DNA of 64,000 nucleotides from Nemophila menziesii (taxonomy: Eukaryota > Streptophyta > Magnoliopsida > Boraginales > Hydrophyllaceae), in the NCBI GenBank assembly GCA_029959085.1, contig JARWIR010000002.1, positions 41,536,233 to 41,600,232 of the forward strand, written 5' to 3'. Both the position numbers and the translations under genes were made by a program. Of the stretch, positions 57,300 through 64,000 are shown piece by piece (position 1 is the first letter of the stretch; every line of letters begins with the position of its first letter). The notes below the pieces were generated by a model, which did not search any database, was not told the DNA's origin, and saw only the letters and a program-made list of their open reading frames with translations.

Positions 57300-57400
57300 T
57301 GTGGGGCATTTCTAGTATATATATATATATATATAATACATTTAGATTATCGGGGGCCTTAAGCGGCCATGTCTTTCGCATACACATAGGGCCGACCCTG
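57300..57400 (+). mobile_element. Right end of a hAT-like element
   Basis: It ends agggccgaccctg immediately before TTTTATATCACACAA, the same target as at 18592. The left part is lost in a (TA)n tract near 57318. It shares gattatcggggg...cttaag with 18560-18582, so it is the same insertion before the segment was duplicated. Confidence 0.65.
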
Positions 57401-57773
57401 TTTTATATCACACAATTTTCCCTTAGACAATAAATGTAGAAACATGGCTAGTGGGGATTATATGCTAGTTCTCTAGCTAAACTCTCATATCTTTCTCATT
57501 CGTGTTTTATTTATTGTCTTTAATTTGAGTCTTAGTTTATTAATCATTAATTATTCAGAGTCTTAAAAATCAAGAAAATATTTTAGTGTATTCGCGTATT
57601 ATTTTATCAACTTTCTCTAGTATACAAAGTAAGAACACTGTTCACAAACTCACTTTCGTATTCCCTGAGATCGATATCTATTTTACTTACTTATCACTTG
57701 AAAATAATTTCACTTGCGGAGAGTTTATCATATACGTATTAGGTGTGTATGTGTTATTATCAATTATTTATCA
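57401..57773 (+). repeat. F-family LTR, 3' fragment
   Basis: Collinear with 18600-18943 (acaataaatgtagaaa, ctagttctctagctaaactc, cacttgcggagag, tttatca end). The 5' two thirds of the LTR are missing. Confidence 0.65.
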
Positions 57774-59120
57774 CCCCTTTGGGCCTACCATGAAGCTTCA
57801 ATGAATATTATGAAACAACAAAGAAATGATTTTTTCAAAAGTAAAATAAATTCATGCAACAACAAATTGTTACAAATTGATACGACCCTTCAACAAATTC
57901 AATAAGTTCAATCTTTGCCATTGACCCAAATTAAGAATAATGATATCAAGTTATTTCAAAATATTGATGACAAGGTTGGTTACTAATCTAGTAAAGCTAT
58001 TGGTCTCCGAGGAAGGAAGTTGGTGGAATCGCCATCGATTGTATTTAGTGAGGTAACAATTCCAACAGAAAAAAACCTTTAAGTTGAAACTAAATGAGGT
58101 AACCATTGAAGATTGGGTTGAATAAGTGGTCAAAAAACCAAAGGAAGTAGTTGAAGCATCAAAGGTGCAAGCGAAACTAAGAGCGGACGGCCACAAAAAA
58201 TTCCTCCACTACCTCAGTTCCATCAAGAGTAGCCAAGAAGAATGATGACTCCATGTACAAGAATTTTATTGAAATTTCGGTCCAATTAAAAGTAAATATC
58301 CCAGTACTCAAATTCATGAAGAGGGTGCCAAAGTATTTGACATTCTTCAAAGACACACTCTACAAGAGAAACAAGTTAGTCGAAAATGAAATTGTGGCGT
58401 TAACTGAAGAGGTATCGACACAAGTACAGCAAAAATTGCCACCAAAAGTCAACGTCAAGGAGGTTTCCACATCCCTATAAAAATTGGTGGTCTAATTTAA
58501 GAAAAGGAAATGTGTGATTTGTGCACGACTTTGATATCATGCCCAAGTGTGTATTCGATAAGTAGGGTATTGGAGATACCAAACCAATATCCGTCATCTT
58601 GCAAATTGCACATCAATCTATAACAAAACCATGGGTAGTTGTCAAGGACGTTCTAGCCTAAGTAGGTATCTTGTTATTCCAACTGACTTTATTATATTAT
58701 ATTATGATGTAGATAACAATGCATGTTTCGTCTTGGAGGGTCCATTTTTAGATACGGGGTACACCATTATCAATGTATACGAAGGAACCATGACCCTACA
58801 CATTGAAGATTAATCCCAATTGGTTTATGTTTCGAGAAACATGAATAGGAAAGAGATACGAAATATCTCAGCAATTTGGATTTTGATAAAAAATGTTAAT
58901 GAGAAGACCCCACAAGAAACCGTAAAAGAGAAAGAATGAAATAAGTTTAGGGTGAGAGACGAAGTATAATAGAAAGATCCCAACCCCCAACAGACCACAC
59001 GAGTATAAGGATGCTTGGATGGGGTCGTTCCTTGTCACACGAGTGGTTTTGTCAAAAGTGATTGAGGTAAAAGCGAAGAAAGCTTGCGAATTCTAATTAG
59101 TTGATTAGAGAAATCTCATA
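57774..59120 (+). pseudogene. F-family gag-end, retropepsin and GPF-type tail, decayed (copy 2)
   Basis: Better preserved than the copy at 18944. The frame at 58253-58480 gives the gag-protease linker typical of Athila and Tat elements: MYKNFIEI, LKVNIPVLKFMKRVPKYL, FFKDTLYKRNKL, IVALTEEVS. After KLPPKVNVKEVS comes the protease region, with the end at 58700-58815 (LDTGYTIINVYEGTMTLHIED). The tail at about 58995-59095 reads NRPHEYKDAWMGSFLVTRVV, closely matching E4. There is again no space for RT or an integrase core. Several frameshifts and stops. Confidence 0.7.
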
Positions 59121-59339
59121 TATTTTTGGAGAGCCTATTTTTAGAAAAATGAATCTAAAAAAAATACTCGTATGAGACAACCCACATTTCAATTGCTTTA
59201 ATTATTGCTTTTCATTTTTGTAGTGTATATTATCTTGATTATTTGTGTTATTAGTGTGAAATAAAGTTGACGAGGGAGTTTGTAGAGATGTTTTATTGTC
59301 TAGGTGGTATATCCCCTGACTTAGGGGTGACTTTATAAG

Positions 59340-59705
59340 AGTATAAGAGCCTCCAGCAGCACTTCGTGGTGTATCTCACCTCTCATGCGGTACCGTGATG
59401 ACATACATATTTATTTATTTCTATATTACGGTATTTAGTGCAAGACAAGGTATAGGACTTGTGATAATACAATTCCATAGCGGTGGTGTACCGTAGATCT
59501 CGTATCGCCACAACACTATGGATTTTATCTATAACTACGGTTCTTTGTGCGAGGGAAAGTCTCAGGTCCGTGGTATACCACGCATAAGTGCGGTATACCA
59601 CAGGACCATATCAGCGACGCGCCGTATCGAGAACCCCATATACTGTACAATTGTTTTGAAAATAGGCTAGCGGTGACCACCACTTATCTACGGTATACCA
59701 CAACC
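59340..59705 (+). repeat. Hairpin-rich GGTA..CC repeat region of F copy 2
   Basis: Collinear with 20540-20890. Motifs include ggtgtaccgta, cgtggtataccacgca, gtgcggtataccacag and cggtataccaca. The palindromes are better kept here than in copy 1. Confidence 0.6.
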
Positions 59706-60499
59706 AATGAACAAAAAAAGTACAAAATTCTTATGGAAGAATTTTCCAACCGGGACGGATGAAGGAAAACGTCATTCGTGAAAGGCATATACATCTTCTT
59801 CTGAAGCCACCTCCTTTCGAAGCCACCTCAATCCTTTCTAAACGTGAAGGTTTATGTTTACTTCTCATTTTTTCTTCTCTTTCTATACACAAAACTCTCT
59901 CTGCAACTAAGCTTTTCCTTTTATATTAAAGTGAAGAACAATAGTAATTATCTATCTAGTTCATAAATTTCTAAGAACCTGTTTAGGTATTTGTTTAATT
60001 TAACCACTAGTTGATTATTATATATGGATATGTATATAACTTTTCTATTAATAAAAAAAAGTTCAAGATATGTTCATAATCTATCATGTTAAATCAGTTA
60101 TAGTAACACAACATATTAAAAGTATATATATAGTCTACAAATTAAGATTTTACTTTAAAATTCGTAAATGACCATGAAGCATGGTATGTGTATATCGAGA
60201 AGGGGGTAATTTTACCCTTAAGTGTAGAAAAAAATATTTTGAACCGTATAATTTTATATTATTTTTCAATAATATATTATGGTCCCCTTCTAATATTTTG
60301 AAATACATATAACTAATGTCCCATTTCCCTTCCCACACCCCCAAATTATTTGATCTAAAATTATCATTCTCACTTTTAAAAGTGTTTGACTCTATATTTT
60401 CAAAACATATACTTGGTCCCCTAAAATCTTGTTAATATCTTTTTTTCTTTTAGTTGAAAGAAGAACTTTATTTCAAAACAATACAATATTTACAATATT
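59706..60499. other. F leader remnant and tail, third copy
   Basis: 59760-59900 is the F pre-ORF leader. It lacks about 110 bp that copy 1 has between two ctctct strings. 59910-60499 repeats the tail of 21170-21764 and continues past the E2 insertion site. No gene. Confidence 0.55.
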
Positions 60500-62362
60500 A
60501 ATAATATATACAACAATAACATTTCTTAGCCTATGAGTGGATATCATAATAATAACCTTTTTGCATCTTGGTACCACCCAAAAAGTTGTAAAAGCAACAG
60601 ATAAAATCCAAAACAAACATTGAGGATCCTAATATCAAATTTGGACCAACGTTTTCTAAAAATTGCAATGGTAAAAGAAACTTATTTTATATCATACTCA
60701 TACTAATGGGTTTGGACCAGGGATGGAACTAAGACTTAGAGAGGAGTTCGAGTAACAATCACCCATAGAGAAAAGAGTTGTTAACGTATGAGGTATTGGA
60801 GACCAATTTTATCGTCTTTAGGGAACATGTGGCTAGGTTCTTCTTCAAAGAGGTCACGAAAGATACTAAAGTATCCTAAAAAAACAAAAACTACATAAAG
60901 AAATAAATATAAGTAGAAAAAAGCATGCACCACCGAGTGACTGAGTAGCGAGTCGCTAAGTAAAGAGTCACTGAATAGCGAGTCGCTAAGTAACAAGTCA
61001 CTAAGTATCAGTATTATTCATCTCTGGCCAGCATCCACTGCCAACACCGCCACCCGAGCGTATTTTCTCATAAAATTTACTTAATATCAACAATATTCAT
61101 CTCCAATCACCTCCGACATCACCACAGAGCATACTTAGTGATTCAATGAGTACGAAAAAGTCACTAAGTATACTCAATAATTTTTTAGTATAGTTAGCAA
61201 TTCACTTAGTATGCTAAGAAAATAACTAAGTATGCTTAGTGAATTCTATAAGAATTACCTAAAATACAGAGTATTAACACAGAAATAAAGGAGTTACATT
61301 GCACAAATTTTATTTATATGATATAAAAGAATATTAAAATCCTTAATTGAAAGAATCCAAACTAAATATTACAAAACTTACCATCCTTAAAAAGATTTAT
61401 AATTCCAATAATACACACAAAAATAGTGTCACCTGCCATGGACAAATACAAAACTATATTGATCTTAGCTTGGGCCTTCGAAATTCGGCCTCAGCTGCAA
61501 CGGAAGTCGAACAAAAGCTCAAAAAAAAACTCTGATCTGTTAATGAAAGTTAGATCTACAAGGATCTAGAACTATTTTTGATGTTGTAAGGCTGAGAACT
61601 CCGGTTTTCCATGGTTGGATCCTTATTACACAATCACAACTCCATCAGGTCCAGTAGTCGTCAGAGGGTGTTGCTGATGACTCGTCTTTTAGCCACCATG
61701 AAACACCATTTCCGATGGTTGGGGTGGGGTGGAGAGAGGGGAAAGTATAGAGAGTGATTTAAGATATGTAGATGAGAAATATGATATATGTGTATTTATT
61801 GTGTGATTAGTATGTATAGTGAGTAAAAAACATCTGTACGTAAAATGTGTAGTGGTAAATATTGTTATAGTGTTAAATACTATATTTGACCTTTAATAAG
61901 AACAATAGGTTGAATGAGGGTGGTTCTTCTTGAGGTGAGAGATTTCAAGGCCCGTTGGGTGAAAATATCTAGATAATTAAAATTCTATAAAACTCGATAC
62001 GAGTTGATCAAATTCTATAGTTGTACCATGTACAAACCTTACACCCACAACCCCAACTCCTAAAAATCCAGACATCTCTATTCTCGATTGCAACCCAAAC
62101 TGACAAAATAAACAAAAACTAAAATACAAATTAAATAATTATTATAGCTAGGTCGATATTAAAATGAGCAAGCACTTATTACAATTTTTTCTAAATTCAG
62201 GCCAATACTATTTTTTCTTACTAAAATGAGTAATTACCCCTGATGCCCCATGTACTTTTTCTTAATCGTTAGCTTACCCCTTATTTTATATAAAGTGTAA
62301 ATTTACCCCTTATGGTTTCAAAACGTGTTTGGCGACCCCCTGTGGACGGATTTTGTCCATTG
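60500..62362. other. Gene-poor stretch before segment P'
   Basis: No gene recognised. Holds the short repeats listed at 60930-61245. From about 62225 there is a run typical of non-coding plant repeats (accccttatttt, cgaccccctgtggacgg). Confidence 0.5.
60930..61245. repeat. Cluster of ACTAAGT/ACTTAGT short repeats
   Basis: 60940-61005 alternates gagtcgctaagtaa and gagtcactgaatag-like units of about 14-16 bp. A second cluster at 61130-61245 has ACTAAGT and ACTTAGT in both orientations. The minus frame gives an SLLSDSLLSD repeat that I do not consider a protein. Confidence 0.55.
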
Positions 62363-62689
62363 TCTCTGTTAAGTTAGGGCGCGGCGTATGTGCGATTATT
62401 TAATTACTTTTTTATTATTATAAACATTTTAAATTATTTAAAAAGATTAAACTTTTAATTTATTGATTAAAACAAAAATAAATCATCTTCTTCACACTCA
62501 TAATAGAAAATAACTAAAAAGAAATCTCTTCAACTACTATCACCACTTGAAGCCAAGCTCGTCCTAGGTGTAAACTGGTTGCCACCCAGAAATAAATCTC
62601 ACTATAGTTGACCATTGACCACCCAAAATTGACCAACATTGACAGCAGAAGTTGACGGACAAGCAACCGTGGTGTTGATAAAATGCATA

Positions 62690-62944
62690 CTTCCCCGTCC
62701 CAAATGTAATGTCCACTTACCTTTTCACACAAATTAAGAAAACTAATAATTACATACACCATTACACAATTACCCTTCGTAATGTGTCTTAATATTTTAA
62801 ATATGTATTCGAAGTATAAATTTTAATTTCTTAATAAGAGTAATAATAAAAATAGTTGGAAAAAAATGTCTTGATATTTTAAATGGACAATATTTTTAGG
62901 ACACCATATTTATTAAGTGGACATTATTTTTAGGATTGATGGAA
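62690..62944. mobile_element. Degenerate Stowaway-like MITE (copy in P')
   Basis: Orthologous position to the MITE in segment P (acttccccgtcccaaatgtaatg ... gtggacattatttttaggattgatgga). It was present before segment P was duplicated. Confidence 0.5.
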
Positions 62945-63052
62945 TAATTGTTTTGTATTATTACTTTTTATATAAAGAAAATTTAATTAAAAAAATTTAA
63001 AATAAAAAAAATTATTTGGTTATCCTAATTTTAGAATACATTGTATGGAATG

Positions 63053-63195
63053 AGAAGCGGAAGCAATCATATACGCATTAGATAGGAAGAGACAAGAACC
63101 ACAATAGGAGATAACCATCTTCTCTGACAACCTTGAAATAATGGTCGAGTAGACATTCTAGCAAAAGAAGACAGGCACAGGACATCGAGGGAACA
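63053..63195 (+). pseudogene. RNase H-like remnant, internally deleted (copy in P')
   Basis: The same start (gcggaagcaatcatatacgcattag) and the same end (attctagcaaaagaag) as the copy in P, with the middle of the domain missing. It is non-functional. Confidence 0.55.
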
Positions 63196-64000
63196 AGATT
63201 CATTGACAAATGTGGTATGTCAATTTTCCTAAATAGGAATAGGTTAATTTTCGATGTAGTTATCTGAAATTTCTTAGGCGTCGAAAAAAATACGTTGGGC
63301 CTAGAATTATCCCAATAAAAAGAGAAAATTACTTTTAGAAGCCCCAAAAACAAAAAATTTCTTTAGAAAGTTCTAACTAAAAAATCATTCTAACAAAGGC
63401 CTAAGTTTGATTTTTTAGTTTGATTTTTTACCATTATACCCCTACTCAGTTTTTTATCGGTAAATACCAACATTTTTTATCTTGGTATAGACAAATACTT
63501 ATTTGTTTGTAACGTACCAATTTCCTGGTTTTGGTATGTACCAAATGCTATTTTTTTTAACGTTGCAGGGTCCTTAACAGTATTTTTATAAACTTATGGA
63601 GGACTTTTTGTCATGCCCAAAATTAATGTCCGAATTTATTTAGAAAACCGATCGAAGATCATTTTGAGATTCACCCATTCGTATGCGCCAAACAATGTTT
63701 TTCCCGCAAAAATACTACACAAATCTATTCACGATATCTTTTTTTTATGATAAAAAGGAATTGGTACATTCCAAACACATCACGTTAGTACATTCCAAAT
63801 ACATCAATTTGGTATATTCCAAACACATTAGTTTGATATATTCCAAAGAGATATAAATCTAGATCTAAAACAAAACAAATAGAAATATTTTTACGAAAAA
63901 TATTAGAATTTAAAAAAAAACAGAAACCAGAATAAAAAAATTAAAGCACATCTCTTCGCACGCGCTTGGACTATTAAATTCGGAAGGGGTGGAGACAGGA

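Larger units (their letters stand above)
62363..64000 (+). repeat. Segment P', copy 2 of the large direct repeat (cut by the window edge)
   Basis: It is collinear with 4038-5815, about 58 kb away. It has a deletion in the RNase H remnant, where aaataat joins directly to ggtcgag. Microhomology at the join (aat) suggests a replication or end-joining deletion. If the tandem order seen elsewhere holds, a further copy of segment R should lie just beyond 64000. Confidence 0.85.

Overview
The window looks like a repeat-rich, AT-rich (mostly non-coding) stretch of a plant nuclear genome, most likely a eudicot. The evidence is Ty1/copia and Athila-type Ty3/gypsy retroelements with a plant tRNA-Asp-type primer site, L1-like LINEs with a zf-RVT domain, a tRNA-derived SINE, Stowaway- and hAT-like DNA elements, and one plant-specific zinc-finger gene. 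I cannot name the species. There are no bacterial-type operons, and I see no CRISPR array, rRNA or tRNA gene.

Layout. 1-3548: 3' half of a copia element whose last 1143 bp (RT end, RNase H, LTR) is perfectly tandem-duplicated. 4038-5815: segment P (Stowaway-like MITE, RNase H pseudogene, 24-bp repeats), which recurs in the same orientation at 62363-64000. 6640-9739: segment R, carrying the only convincing host gene, a mini-zinc-finger (ZF-HD) protein at 7590-7931. Parts of R recur at 25350-25809 plus 37547-37975 and at 41640-43260, without the coding region. 9740-11608 and 43262-45180: 3' internal part (ending in a polypurine tract) of an Athila-like element.

Two related Athila-like families fill most of the rest. 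I call them E (LTR about 1.5 kb, starting TGATGTCTCC) and F (LTR about 1.5 kb, starting TGATGTCTCTG or TGGTGTCTC). E copies: E1 12162-17735 (minus strand, nested in an F LTR, TSD CCTAT), E2 21765-25045 (5' part only), E3 25810-37546 (complete ends, inserted in R), E4 45181-54871. F copies: 11609-about 21150, 37995-40729 (one LTR), 57401-about 59900. Further nesting: a LINE in E3 (33333-35387), a LINE in an F LTR (38317-39537), a SINE in the E2 LTR (21880-22205), and a hAT-like remnant in an F LTR (18357-18591).

How the parts relate. Where enough internal sequence remains, E and F elements share one odd order: gag, retropepsin, then directly a GPF-type integrase tail, a GC-rich hairpin-repeat array, and (in E) an ATHILA-ORF-like gene. 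Reverse transcriptase, RNase H and the integrase core are absent from both families. They therefore look like a long-lived non-autonomous lineage that depended on enzymes supplied by another element. All copies seen are broken by stops, frameshifts or deletions. The order P-R-S-F-tail, seen in whole or part up to four times in one orientation, suggests an old local tandem segmental duplication later inflated by insertions.
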